Of a stretch of 64,000 bases of DNA, positions 41,550-50,179 are shown one piece after another. The translations under genes were made by a program, and so were the position numbers. Below the pieces are notes generated by a model. It was not told where the DNA came from, did no database searches, and saw only the letters and a list, made by a program, of their open reading frames with translations. How positions within the stretch are numbered: position 1 is the stretch's first letter; the number at the start of each line of letters is the position of its first letter. The stretch comes from Acidovorax benzenivorans (GTDB lineage: Bacteria > Pseudomonadota > Gammaproteobacteria > Burkholderiales > Burkholderiaceae_C): NCBI RefSeq assembly GCF_028680575.1, contig NZ_JAPCKI010000001.1:186001-250000 (forward strand), read 5' to 3'.

Positions 41550-42353
41550 TCAGTCGTGCAGCGAGGACAAAAACTGCTGCAGCTCCGGCGTCTGCGGGCT
41601 GCCAAACAGCTGGGCAGGTGTGCCCTGCTCGTGCACCCGCCCCTGGTGCATGAAGATCACGCGGTCGCTCACCTTGCGGGCGAACGCCATCTCGTGCGTG
41701 ACCATCATCAGCGTCATGCCTTCTTGCGCCAGCGACTCGACCACGCGCAGCACCTCGCCCACCAGTTCGGGGTCGAGCGCCGAGGTGATCTCGTCGCACA
41801 GCAGCACCTGCGGCTCCATGGCCAGCGCGCGCGCAATGGCCACGCGCTGCTGCTGTCCGCCCGAGAGCTGGTCGGGCATGGCGTCAAACTTTTCGCCCAA
41901 CCCCACGCGCGCCAAAAGCTGGCGCGCCTGCGCCTCGGCGGTTTTGGCATCGCGCGCCTTCACCAGCGTGGGCGCCAGCATGATGTTGCGGCCCACAGAG
42001 AGGTGCGGAAACAGGTTGAAGCTCTGGAAGATCATGCCCACCTGCTGGCGCAGCGCGCGCATGGCGGCGGGGCTGTCGTGCAGCAGCTTCTGGCCGTTGA
42101 CGCTGAGCGCGCCTTCCTGGAACTCCTCCAGCCCATTCACGCAGCGCAGCAACGTGCTCTTGCCCGAGCCGCTCTTGCCGATGATGGCGATGACCTCGCC
42201 GCGCTGCACTTTCAGGTCAATGCCCTTGAGCACTTCGTTGCTGCCGTAGGACTTGCGCAGCGCGGTGATGTCCACAATGGGCGGCTCGCCCACCACGATG
42301 CCGTCGTGCGCAGGGGCGGGTTTGGTTGCGGCGGCTTCAGCGGCGATTGCCAT
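41550..42353 (-). CDS. Polar amino-acid ABC transporter ATP-binding protein
   Basis: A 267-residue GlnQ/HisP-like ATPase with all motifs: Walker A GKSGSGKST, Q-loop QSFNLFPH, signature LSGGQQQR, Walker B LLCDEITSALDP and the switch histidine in MVTHEM. It has an extra alanine-rich lead of about 25 residues. The start at 42353 is preferred for AGGA seven bases upstream; the frame opens five codons earlier. It overlaps the end of the upstream permease gene by 17 bases and is the last gene of a GntR-led operon. Confidence 0.94.
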   Translation of the reverse strand: MAIAAEAAATKPAPAHDGIVVGEPPIVDITALRKSYGSNEVLKGIDLKVQRGEVIAIIGKSGSGKSTLLRCVNGLEEFQEGALSVNGQKLLHDSPAAMRALRQQVGMIFQSFNLFPHLSVGRNIMLAPTLVKARDAKTAEAQARQLLARVGLGEKFDAMPDQLSGGQQQRVAIARALAMEPQVLLCDEITSALDPELVGEVLRVVESLAQEGMTLMMVTHEMAFARKVSDRVIFMHQGRVHEQGTPAQLFGSPQTPELQQFLSSLHD

Positions 42354-42990
42354 GGAGTTTCCTTTCAAGGGACTGCGCCACCAGGCTCACCGGGAAGCAC
42401 AAAACAAAATACAGCAGCGCCACGCAGGCGTAGACGAGGAAGGGCTTGTAGGTGGCGTTGGAGATCATGCTGCCCGCCTTGGTCAGCTCCACAAAGCCGA
42501 TGACCGAAGCCAGCGCCGTGCCCTTGATGACCTGCACCAGAAAGCCCACCGTGGGCGGCACCGCAATGCGCAGCGCCTGCGGCAGCACCACATGGCGCAG
42601 CTGCTCGCCAAAGTTGAGCGCCAGGCTCTGCGCCGCCTCCCACTGCCCCTTGGGGATGGAGGCCACACAGCCGCGCCAGATCTCTGTGAGGTAGGCACTG
42701 GTGTAGAGCGTGAGCGCCACCGCAGCAGCCGTCCACGGCGAGGTCTTGATACCGAACAGCGCAATGCCGAAGTAGGCCAGGAACAGCTGCATCAGCAGCG
42801 GTGTGCCCTGAAACACCTGCACATAGGTGCTCACCGCGCGGTCCACGCCACGCACTTTGGACAGGCGCAGCACCAGCAGCACCAGGCCCACCAGACCGCC
42901 TCCGACAAAGGCGATGAGGGACAGGGACACCGTCCAGCGCGCTGCCAACAGCAGGTTGCGCAGGATGTCCCACAGAGAGAACTCGACCAT
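42337..42990 (-). CDS. Polar amino-acid ABC transporter permease
   Basis: A 217-residue HisM/GlnP-type inner-membrane permease with about five spans. The ATPase-contact loop is SIPKGQWEAAQSLALNFGEQ, matching the EAA motif. It pairs with the second permease six bases upstream and the ATPase downstream; the two permeases form the heterodimeric channel. Confidence 0.93.
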   Translation of the reverse strand: MVEFSLWDILRNLLLAARWTVSLSLIAFVGGGLVGLVLLVLRLSKVRGVDRAVSTYVQVFQGTPLLMQLFLAYFGIALFGIKTSPWTAAAVALTLYTSAYLTEIWRGCVASIPKGQWEAAQSLALNFGEQLRHVVLPQALRIAVPPTVGFLVQVIKGTALASVIGFVELTKAGSMISNATYKPFLVYACVALLYFVLCFPVSLVAQSLERKLHGNRR

Positions 42991-42996
42991 GGCGGC

Positions 42997-43671
42997 TTAC
43001 CTCCCGACCAAGAAACGTGCGCCCACCCACATCAGCAGGCGGCGGGTGAGCATGGACAGCACCAGGTACACGGCAGTGGCCAGAATGAAGGCCTCGAACG
43101 CGCGGAAGGTGTTGCTGGAGATGAGGTTGGCGGCGTAGCTCAGCTCGGGCGTGGAGATCTGCCCGCACACGGCCGAGCCCAGCATCACGATGATGATCTG
43201 GCTGACCATGGCGGGCCACACCTTTTGCAGCGCAGGCGGCAGCACCACACGGCGGAAGGTCTGGCCCGGCGTGAGTGCCAGGCTGTGCGCCGCCTCGATC
43301 TGCCCACGCGGCGTGGCCTCAATGCCTGCACGGATGATCTCGGCCGAATACGCGCCCAGGTTGATCACCATGGCCAGCACCGATGCGAACTCGGGCGAGA
43401 GCTTGAGCCCCAGTGCGGGCAGGCCAAAGAACAGAAAGAACAACTGCACGATGAAGGGCGTGTTGCGCACCAGCTCCACATAGCTGGCCACGGCCCAGCG
43501 CAGCGCGGTGGGCCGGTGGCCCAGGTTGCGCGCACGCGCCCAGGCGCAGGCCGTGCCCAGCAGCAGGCCCAGCACGGTGCCCACGATGGTGAGGGCTATG
43601 GTCCAGGCCACGCCGCGCACCAGCAAAGGCCACGACGCGAAGACGGCAGAAAAATCGAGCGCAATCAGCAT
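42997..43671 (-). CDS. Polar amino-acid ABC transporter permease
   Basis: A 224-residue HisQ-type permease, first of two in this operon. It has about five spans, the VELVRNTPFIVQLFFLFFG stretch common to polar amino-acid permeases, and the EAA loop IEATPRGQIEAAHSLALTPG. It lies 68 bases after the binding-protein gene. Confidence 0.93.
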   Translation of the reverse strand: MLIALDFSAVFASWPLLVRGVAWTIALTIVGTVLGLLLGTACAWARARNLGHRPTALRWAVASYVELVRNTPFIVQLFFLFFGLPALGLKLSPEFASVLAMVINLGAYSAEIIRAGIEATPRGQIEAAHSLALTPGQTFRRVVLPPALQKVWPAMVSQIIIVMLGSAVCGQISTPELSYAANLISSNTFRAFEAFILATAVYLVLSMLTRRLLMWVGARFLVGR

Positions 43672-43739
43672 GCTTGTGCCCTGCGCCGCTTGTCGCGCCG
43701 CAGGCCCTTGGGTTTCAGCAGTTCATCCTGTGCGCAGCA

Positions 43740-44561
43740 TCACAGGGGCAGGTCGCCCGCAGGGCGGCCCAGCCACTTGCTGGACAGCTTGTCGATGTCG
43801 CCCGACTTGCGGGCCTCGGCAATGATTTCGTTCACGCGCAGGCGCAGCTTGTCCTCGCCTTTGGCCACACCGATGAAGTTCGGGCTGTCCTTGAGGAGCA
43901 GCTTGTATTCGGTGGCCAGGTTGGGGTTCTTGACCATGATGGTGCCCGCCGTCGATGCGCTGGTCGCAATGGCCTGCGTCTGGCCCGACACAAAGGCCGC
44001 AATGCTGGCGGCGTGGTCTTCAAAGCGCTTCACGTCCACACCGGGGGGCGCGACTTTGGCCAGCTCCTGGTCTTCCATGGCGCCGCGCGTCACGGCCACG
44101 CTCTTGCCAGCCAGATCGGCAAAGCTCTTGATGTTCAGGCTCTTGCTCGCAAACACGGCCTGGAAGAACGGTGCGTAGGCGGCCGTGAAGTCGATCACTT
44201 TCTCGCGCTCGGGGTTCTTGCCCAAGGTGGAGATCACGAGGTCGGCCTTCTGCGTTTGCAGGTAGGGGATGCGGTTGGCGCTGGTCACGGGGATCAGCTC
44301 GACCTTCACGCCCAGCTTGGCGCCGATGTAGTTGGCCATCTCCACGTCCAGGCCCTGGGGCTTGAGGTCGGTGCCGACAAAACCGTAGGGCGGGTAGTCG
44401 GTGGGGATGGCGATCTTGATTTCCTTGGCCTTGAGGACGTTGTCCAGCGCGTTTTGCGCGTAGGCGGCAGGCGCCATCAGGGCCGCTGCGAGGCCTGTGG
44501 CGGCAAGCACGCCCAGGGTCAGGCGGCGGGTGGACGAAGTGACGGTGCGGACGGTGGTCAT
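43740..44561 (-). CDS. Polar amino-acid ABC transporter substrate-binding protein
   Basis: A 273-residue periplasmic binding protein of the family 3 type. The signal peptide ends APAAYAQ. The mature domain has IKIAIPTDYPPYGFVG, the arginine-bearing ADLVISTLGKNPEREKVIDF segment that usually contacts the amino-acid carboxylate, and a C-terminal KWLGRPAGDLPL. Its exact ligand is not readable. The start overlaps the GntR stop by four bases, so regulator and transporter are translated in series. Confidence 0.93.
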   Translation of the reverse strand: MTTVRTVTSSTRRLTLGVLAATGLAAALMAPAAYAQNALDNVLKAKEIKIAIPTDYPPYGFVGTDLKPQGLDVEMANYIGAKLGVKVELIPVTSANRIPYLQTQKADLVISTLGKNPEREKVIDFTAAYAPFFQAVFASKSLNIKSFADLAGKSVAVTRGAMEDQELAKVAPPGVDVKRFEDHAASIAAFVSGQTQAIATSASTAGTIMVKNPNLATEYKLLLKDSPNFIGVAKGEDKLRLRVNEIIAEARKSGDIDKLSSKWLGRPAGDLPL

Positions 44562-45355
44562 AGCAGGGCTCCTAGGTAGGTGGATGCGTCGGCGGGTGCG
44601 TCTGGGTCAGACGCTGGGGGGATGGAACTCTTGGTGGCAGCCCGGGGCTTGCGCGGGCGGGCCGGTGGTGTGGCTTGTGCAGGGCTCTTGCGCACGGGCG
44701 CCAGCGCATCGCGCAGCCCGGCCAGCGGGTCACTGCTGGCCTGCAGGCGCAGGGCCGACTGCACGGTGCCGATGTGCTCGGACATCAGCGCCTCGGCGCG
44801 GGCGATGTCGCCCGCCTCCAGCGCATCGACGATGCGCACGTGGTCGGCACAGCTCTGCGCTGCATCGTGCGACGACTGGTAGAGCATGGCGATCAGCGTG
44901 GTGCGCGCCGTGAAGTCGCGCAGTGTGTCGGCCAGCAAGCCGTTGCCCAGGCATTCGGCCAGGCACACATGGAAGTCACCGAGCAGAAAGCTGCGCATGC
45001 CCACATCGGAGCCCGCCAGCGCCGCCTTTTCGCGCTGCAGGTGGCTCTTGAGCTGGCGCAGCGCGGCCTTGTCCACCACCTTGAGCTGGTGCAGCAGGCC
45101 CAGTTCGATCACACGGCGCGCCTCAAAGGCCTCGCGCGCTTCGTCCTGCGACGGCTCGATCACATACCAGCCGCGCCGCGCACTGACGGTGACGATGCCG
45201 CGCGTGGCCAGCCGTGTGAGCGCCTCGCGCACGATGGTGCGGCTGCAGTCAAACAGCATGGCCAGCTGCTGCTCGCCCAGGCGGGAGCCGGGCGCAAGCT
45301 TTTGCGCCATCACGGCTTCGATGATGCGGTTGCTGATCTCGGTGGCGGTGGTCAT
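44558..45355 (-). CDS. GntR family regulator, FCD type
   Basis: A 265-residue regulator with an N-terminal winged helix (GSRLGEQQLAMLFDCSRTIV, about residues 24-43) and a C-terminal FCD ligand domain (residues 85-210). After this comes an unusual tail of about 50 residues rich in proline, alanine and basic residues (SPAQATPPARPRKPRAATKS). It is the first gene of the amino-acid transport operon, and the 18-bp near-palindrome 27 bases before its start is the probable operator. FCD members usually sense small carboxylates or amino acids. Confidence 0.92.
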   Translation of the reverse strand: MTTATEISNRIIEAVMAQKLAPGSRLGEQQLAMLFDCSRTIVREALTRLATRGIVTVSARRGWYVIEPSQDEAREAFEARRVIELGLLHQLKVVDKAALRQLKSHLQREKAALAGSDVGMRSFLLGDFHVCLAECLGNGLLADTLRDFTARTTLIAMLYQSSHDAAQSCADHVRIVDALEAGDIARAEALMSEHIGTVQSALRLQASSDPLAGLRDALAPVRKSPAQATPPARPRKPRAATKSSIPPASDPDAPADASTYLGALL

Positions 45356-45381
45356 TGCCTGCGGTATCGCAGGTTCCGTGC

Positions 45382-45399
45382 CAACTGGTATACAAGTTG
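45382..45399. promoter_or_regulatory. Near-perfect palindrome, candidate GntR operator
   Basis: CAACTGGTATACAAGTTG is an 18-bp palindrome with one mismatched pair and the GTATAC centre typical of FCD-type GntR operators. It lies 27 bases before the gntR start. Confidence 0.68.
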
Positions 45400-45445
45400 A
45401 ATGCACCAGCCTGGCGCACGGAGGCTGTGCACCAACGGGGTCGCT

Positions 45446-45516
45446 TGCCCCGCAACGATGCACGCCGTTGCGGGGCACCCGCCAAAGAGGCCGAGGTGCC
45501 TGCATGTGGTGCAGGC
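45446..45516. other. Two adjacent strong hairpins before gntR
   Basis: TGCCCCGCAACG and CGTTGCGGGGCA form a perfect 12-bp stem (45446-45477). GCCTGCA and TGCAGGC form a second stem (45498-45516). No T-run follows either. They lie between the membrane-protein pair and gntR and could be a terminator pair, an mRNA element or a repeat copy. Confidence 0.4.
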
Positions 45517-45617
45517 GTTGGCGGGCCGTCCGCTGTACAGGTCGCCCGGATAGCCGCAAAAGGCCGCCACCCAACAAAAGAGGGAAATACAAAAGCCCCA
45601 CAGGGCCCGGCAAGCCG

Positions 45618-46082
45618 CTACACCAGCCCGGCCAGGCGCGAGAGCCAGGACACCACCAGACCGCCGCCCACGGCAGTCCAAACCGCTGGGTGCCACCACG
45701 GCCAGCGCGCCACGCGGCGGCGGCCCTGGGCGCCTTCGACCACAGCCTGGCCTGCCAGCAGCGCCAGCCACAGCAGCAGCACCAGCGCGCCCGGGTTGGC
45801 GGCCCAGGCGGTGGCCCAATCGCCCTGGACCAGGGCCGCACACGCATGGGTGCCACCACACAGCGGGCAGGGCACGCCCGTCAGCGCGCGAAACCCACAG
45901 CCCAGGCCGAGCCCGCCCTGCCCCAGCCACCACGGCGTGGCGGCCATGGCCAGCGGCCAGCCCAGGCCGAGCGCCAGCCGCAGCTGCCGCGCGTCTCGGT
46001 CCAGCGGCTGCCAGGCGGGCATGCGGCCCACAGGCGCCACCGTGGGGCCGGGCTCAGAGGGGAGGAAGGGCCACCGGCTCAT
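45618..46082 (-). CDS. DUF2752 family membrane protein
   Basis: A 154-residue inner-membrane protein with the DUF2752 hallmark GVPCPLCGGTHACAALVQGD (about residues 69-88), a CPxCG motif at a membrane border. About three spans are predicted. The role of the family is unknown; the cysteine pair could bind metal or form a disulfide. Its start overlaps the preceding gene by 29 bases, indicating tight co-expression. A small stem with TTTTG follows its stop on the minus strand. Confidence 0.82.
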   Translation of the reverse strand: MSRWPFLPSEPGPTVAPVGRMPAWQPLDRDARQLRLALGLGWPLAMAATPWWLGQGGLGLGCGFRALTGVPCPLCGGTHACAALVQGDWATAWAANPGALVLLLWLALLAGQAVVEGAQGRRRVARWPWWHPAVWTAVGGGLVVSWLSRLAGLV

Positions 46083-46626
46083 CGCCCACCAACTGGCGTG
46101 CCATGTAGTAGGAGCCGATGGTGGACAGCGGCAGTGTCAGCAGCGCGCCCACCCAGCACAGCAGGAAACCCAGCGAGCCCACGATGCCCAGCACCAGCGA
46201 GCAGAAAAACGCCGCGCCCAGGTTCTTGGTCACGATGCTCCAGGCTTGGTTGAAAGCAGCCACGCCATCGCGCTCGCCGCGCGCCACGAGGAACAGTGCC
46301 ACCGGGGGCAGCGCCATGACCAGCAGGCCGGGGATGAAACACAGCATGAAGCCCAGCGACACAACCAGCGAGCTGATGAGCCCGGCCACAAAGGCGGGCA
46401 CAAAATCATCAAAGCCCCGGAAGACATCGCCGATCTGCACCGTCTCGCCGCGCGTCTCACGCTCGATCATGCGCATGTAGCCCACCATCATGGGCCCGGC
46501 CAGCAGGCCAGCGCTGATGCCAGCGACCACTATCACCAGCAAGGTGCACACCACGTGGGTGATGGCGTTTTTCTTGAAGGTGCCCCAGGCACCCGACAGG
46601 CAATCTCCCACATTGGCTGAAGCCAT
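46054..46626 (-). CDS. Multi-span membrane protein, BPSS1780-like
   Basis: A 190-residue inner-membrane protein with about five spans and the opening ANVGDCLSGAWGTFKKN. The glycine-rich repeats GLLAGPMMVGYMRMI and FNQAWSIVTKNLG resemble a family of small bacterial membrane proteins with no known function. It overlaps the DUF2752 gene by 29 bases; together they form a two-gene operon. Confidence 0.75.
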   Translation of the reverse strand: MASANVGDCLSGAWGTFKKNAITHVVCTLLVIVVAGISAGLLAGPMMVGYMRMIERETRGETVQIGDVFRGFDDFVPAFVAGLISSLVVSLGFMLCFIPGLLVMALPPVALFLVARGERDGVAAFNQAWSIVTKNLGAAFFCSLVLGIVGSLGFLLCWVGALLTLPLSTIGSYYMARQLVGDEPVALPPL

Positions 46627-46733
46627 GGCAATCCCTCTCTCGGTAGTTGGTCAGTCGCGGACAAACGCCGGGTCAGTGTAGCGAGCCCTCGGCTGCTGCG
46701 GTACCCCGGGGCGCGGCTGCTGGGAGCAGAGCC

Positions 46734-48242
46734 CTAGAGGATGCCATTCCACAGCGCAAACCGCGCAGGCTGTTGGTGGGGTGCGCAATACGGCGACGCC
46801 CCGAAGTGCTGGACCGGCGGCTGCGCGCCCGCATACGGCGCCCATCCGGGGTCGCCACCCTGGGCAAACGCCACCCAGTGCTGCTGCAGGGCCTCGGCCA
46901 ACGCAACGGGCGGCATCGGCCCCGCGAGTTCGTGCCCCGTCGGGGTGTGCAGATTGCCGAACACAAACGGCAGCTCCACCCCGTGCGCAGCGCCCAAGCG
47001 CCCCCACCACTGGGGCGAGGGCCAGGCAAATTCATAGCCATGGGCGCTGCGGGCCCACTGGCTGGCCAGCGTGGCAATGCGCAGGGCGGGCACCCGGTAG
47101 TAGAAGTCGGACTGCAGCGCACACAGCAGCTCTCCGGGCGTTTGCTGCGCGGGCGGCAGCATCATGCGCAAGGCCTCTACGGCACTTGCGTCCAGGCCCA
47201 CATCCTGCGCAAAGGCATGCACTTGCGTCTCTGTCACCCGGTCAATGGCACCGCCGGGCACGTGGTACAGGCGCATCTCCTGCGAATTGCTGCCCACCAA
47301 CACCTGCAGGTCTGGCGGCTGGTCTGCCCACTGCTGCGCGAGCGCCTGCAGCGGCGGCGCTGTCAGAACCTGACCATCCACCACGGGCCGCAAGGGAAAG
47401 AAGTTGCGCCCGCCCAGTCCGTACTGCTGCCGCAGGGCGGGCTCAGACGCCAGCCGGTGCACGGCGTGCAGCACAGCAGCCTGCGGCGCCGCGCCCAATG
47501 CAGCCAGGGTGGGCTCCACACCCGCCAGCACGGCCACGGCGCAGCGTGCGGCAGCAGCCTCCTGCAAGCTCTGACACGCCACGCTGGGGCTTTGCAGGAT
47601 GGTGCGCTGAAACAGCCCGCGCGACGCGGGCATACCCAGCAGGCAAGCCAAGGCCCCAGCACCGGCCGACTGGCCGAACACCGTGGTGCGCGACACATCG
47701 CCGCCCCAGGCATGGACGTGGTCGCGCACCCACTGCAATGCCATCAGCAAGTCCAACAAGCCGCGATTGGCGGGCGCAGCCTGCTCCTCGCCCTCGAAGT
47801 GCAAAAACCCGTCAATGCCCAGCCGGTACTCCACCGACACCAGGACTACGCCCCGCCGCGCCAGCGCCGCCCCGTCGTACAGCGGCTCACTGGCCGCACC
47901 GCGAAAGAAGCCGCCGCCATGCACCCACACCATGACGGGCAGATGCGCGCCGGGTTCGGCGGGCGGTGCCCACACATTGACGGCCAGACAATCCTCGCCC
48001 CCCAGCATGGGCGCTTCGGCACGCGCGGTGCGGGCCAGCTGCGGCGCCATGGGCGCGAACGTAGTGGCATCGCGCACGCCGGACCATGGCGAGGCCGGCA
48101 CCGGCGCCGCAAAGCGCAGCGCGCCGCGTGGCGCCTGCGCGTAATGCATGCCACGGAACACGCGCACGCCCTGGTCCCACAGGCCACGCAACTGGCCGCC
48201 GTGAGGCAGCGTGACTTGTGGTGCCGCTGTGCTCTTCGTCAT
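46734..48242 (-). CDS. Carboxylesterase type B
   Basis: A 502-residue type B carboxylesterase. Signature parts are GGEDCLAVNVWAP, VWVHGGGFFRG (oxyanion hole) and FGQSAGAGALACL with the nucleophilic serine near residue 191; the histidine lies towards the end in GAAHGVELPFVFG. There is no signal peptide, so it acts in the cytosol on an ester substrate. Its start overlaps the stop of the upstream Bug gene (ATGA). This suggests the imported compound is an ester or that the esterase acts on its precursor. Confidence 0.92.
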   Translation of the reverse strand: MTKSTAAPQVTLPHGGQLRGLWDQGVRVFRGMHYAQAPRGALRFAAPVPASPWSGVRDATTFAPMAPQLARTARAEAPMLGGEDCLAVNVWAPPAEPGAHLPVMVWVHGGGFFRGAASEPLYDGAALARRGVVLVSVEYRLGIDGFLHFEGEEQAAPANRGLLDLLMALQWVRDHVHAWGGDVSRTTVFGQSAGAGALACLLGMPASRGLFQRTILQSPSVACQSLQEAAAARCAVAVLAGVEPTLAALGAAPQAAVLHAVHRLASEPALRQQYGLGGRNFFPLRPVVDGQVLTAPPLQALAQQWADQPPDLQVLVGSNSQEMRLYHVPGGAIDRVTETQVHAFAQDVGLDASAVEALRMMLPPAQQTPGELLCALQSDFYYRVPALRIATLASQWARSAHGYEFAWPSPQWWGRLGAAHGVELPFVFGNLHTPTGHELAGPMPPVALAEALQQHWVAFAQGGDPGWAPYAGAQPPVQHFGASPYCAPHQQPARFALWNGIL

Positions 48243-49237
48243 TCCGTGGCCAGGCCCAGTTTGTCGATCAGCGGGCGCCACACAGCGGCATCACGCGCCG
48301 CCCAGGCGCGGGCATCGCCGGGTGCTGTGGCAGTGAGCGTGACGTTCATGGCTTCGAGGCGGGACTTGTACTGTGCATCGCCGCCCCGGCATTTCTCCGT
48401 GACAGCATTGAGCCGGTTCAGCAGCTCGGGCGGTGTACCGGCCTTGGCCACCACGGCAATCCATGCGGGCCGCGCCAGGTCGCTGGCGGCGGGCATGGCT
48501 TCGGCAATGGTGGGCACATCGGGCAGCAACGGCGAGCGCTGCGCACCAAACAGCGCCAGCGGCACCAGCTTGCCCGCCTTGACCTGCGCTGCAGCTGTGC
48601 CAATGACCAACGTCATCGCATGGATCTGCTGGCCCATGAGCGCGGTAAGGCCCGCGCCCTCACCCACAAAAGGCACATGGGTGCCGGGCACGCCCAGCTT
48701 GTCCACCAACGCCGACGTGAGCAGGTGCGCTGGGCTGCCCTTGCCCGGCGATCCGAAGTTGATACCTCCTGGCGTGGAACGGGCCAGCTTTTGCAACTCG
48801 GCCAGGGAGCCGATGCCCTGCCCCGCTGGCACCGCCAGCACCAGCGGCGATGTGCCCAGCACGGCCACGCCGTCAAAGTCGCGCAGCGGATCGTAGGGTG
48901 GCTGCTTGTAGACATACGGCGTGATGGTCATCTGCGACATGCCAATGCTCAGCAGGTTGTAGCCATCCGCAGGCTGGACCTTGAGGTAGTTGACGGCCAG
49001 GATGCCGTTAGCACCGGGCTTGTTCTGCACCACGACGGGCTGACCCAGCTCGCGCGCGGCGCAGTCGGCCCACACCCGGGTCATCGCGTCCGAGCCGCTG
49101 CCGGGCGGCTGCTGGGCGATGAGCTGGATGGGTTTGGCCGGGTAGGCTGCGGGCTGCTGTGCCAGGGCGCTGCCAGCAGCGCAGGCCAGTGCGGCGAGCG
49201 CGAGGAGGCGCGGAGCGCGCGTAGGGGCTGAGTTCAT
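48239..49237 (-). CDS. Bug-type tripartite tricarboxylate solute-binding protein
   Basis: A 332-residue Bug protein. The signal peptide ends GSALAQ, and the mature start is AYPAKPIQLIAQQPPGSGSDA, with the family block NKPGANGILAVNYLKVQPADGYNL (in parts). AGGAGA lies seven bases before the ATG. It sits between a TetR regulator and a carboxylesterase, all on the minus strand, with no TctAB carrier nearby. The ligand is unknown. Confidence 0.91.
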   Translation of the reverse strand: MNSAPTRAPRLLALAALACAAGSALAQQPAAYPAKPIQLIAQQPPGSGSDAMTRVWADCAARELGQPVVVQNKPGANGILAVNYLKVQPADGYNLLSIGMSQMTITPYVYKQPPYDPLRDFDGVAVLGTSPLVLAVPAGQGIGSLAELQKLARSTPGGINFGSPGKGSPAHLLTSALVDKLGVPGTHVPFVGEGAGLTALMGQQIHAMTLVIGTAAAQVKAGKLVPLALFGAQRSPLLPDVPTIAEAMPAASDLARPAWIAVVAKAGTPPELLNRLNAVTEKCRGGDAQYKSRLEAMNVTLTATAPGDARAWAARDAAVWRPLIDKLGLATE

Positions 49238-49335
49238 GGTGTGTCTCCTGTTGATGTTTTCTGCGGGGGGCGCCCGGGTTGAGTAACGTGCAGGCGGGAG
49301 ATGCCGCACACCCCACGGGCAGACTAAGAGGGGCC

Positions 49336-50010
49336 TCAGCGCCGGCGTGTGCGCGCCTTTGGCGGCACAGCAGCGGCTTCGCACCGGGTGGCGATCCAGT
49401 CGGCCAGGCAGTCCAGTTGCGCCTGCTGGGCAGCATCGGGCACGGTGGGCGGTGCGGGGGCAAACAACTGCAGCAGCCCCAGCCCGCGCAGCGACGACAG
49501 CACTAGGCCCAGCAGGCCATCGCGGTCGGGCTCTGCCGCCAGTTCGGGGAAGGCGCCGAAGAAGCCTTCGTGCATGCGCGCCTGCACGCTCTGGCGCAGC
49601 TCCGCAATGTGGCCCAGCACTTCGGGCTGGTTGCGGCAACCCAGGTAGATGTTCCAGGCCACGATGAAGCGCGGCTGCGCATAGACCAGGCTCCACACCG
49701 CCTGCACAAACTTCGCGGCCCGCTCGCGCGCTGGCTGCGCAGGGCTGGGCCAGAGTTCGCCCGAGCGCACGGTGGACTCGATCAGCTCGCTGAGCACATT
49801 CATCATCAGCACCGCTTTCGACTCGAAGTGGTGCTGCACCGCGCCCGACGTCATGCCCGCCGACTTGGCCAGCTCGTGGATGGACATCTCCTCCAGACTG
49901 CGGTGCTGAATCACGTCGATGGCCGTGGCGATGAGGTGCTGGCGCGTGGCGGCACTGCGCTCGGCATGCGTGCGGCGCACTCCGGCCTTCGGGGAAACAC
50001 GGTGGTTCAT
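49336..50010 (-). CDS. TetR family transcriptional regulator
   Basis: A 224-residue TetR repressor with helix-turn-helix MSIHELAKSAGMTSGAVQHHF (about residues 42-62). The ligand domain carries a tryptophan-rich stretch (IVAWNIYLGCRN). It leads the Bug/esterase genes and is divergent from the D-lactate dehydrogenase, with an ATACATT/AATGTAT repeat in between. Both directions are plausible targets. Confidence 0.88.
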   Translation of the reverse strand: MNHRVSPKAGVRRTHAERSAATRQHLIATAIDVIQHRSLEEMSIHELAKSAGMTSGAVQHHFESKAVLMMNVLSELIESTVRSGELWPSPAQPARERAAKFVQAVWSLVYAQPRFIVAWNIYLGCRNQPEVLGHIAELRQSVQARMHEGFFGAFPELAAEPDRDGLLGLVLSSLRGLGLLQLFAPAPPTVPDAAQQAQLDCLADWIATRCEAAAVPPKARTRRR

Positions 50011-50024
50011 GGCACCTTCACAAT

Positions 50025-50046
50025 ATACATTTCAAACGTAATGTAT
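50025..50046. promoter_or_regulatory. Inverted repeat, candidate TetR operator
   Basis: ATACATT and AATGTAT form a perfect 7-bp inverted repeat with an eight-base spacer, 14 bases before the tetR start and in an AT-rich patch of the divergent region. Confidence 0.58.
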
Positions 50047-50179
50047 TTATGCAAACACGGACCATCAAGCCCGTGAATACCCTCCCCCCAGGCGGGCCCG
50101 TTGCCAGTTGCCCAGCGCCCGGCAACAGGGCCGAATCTAGAATGCTTCTCACTGACCGCCCTCACCGGAGACACACACC

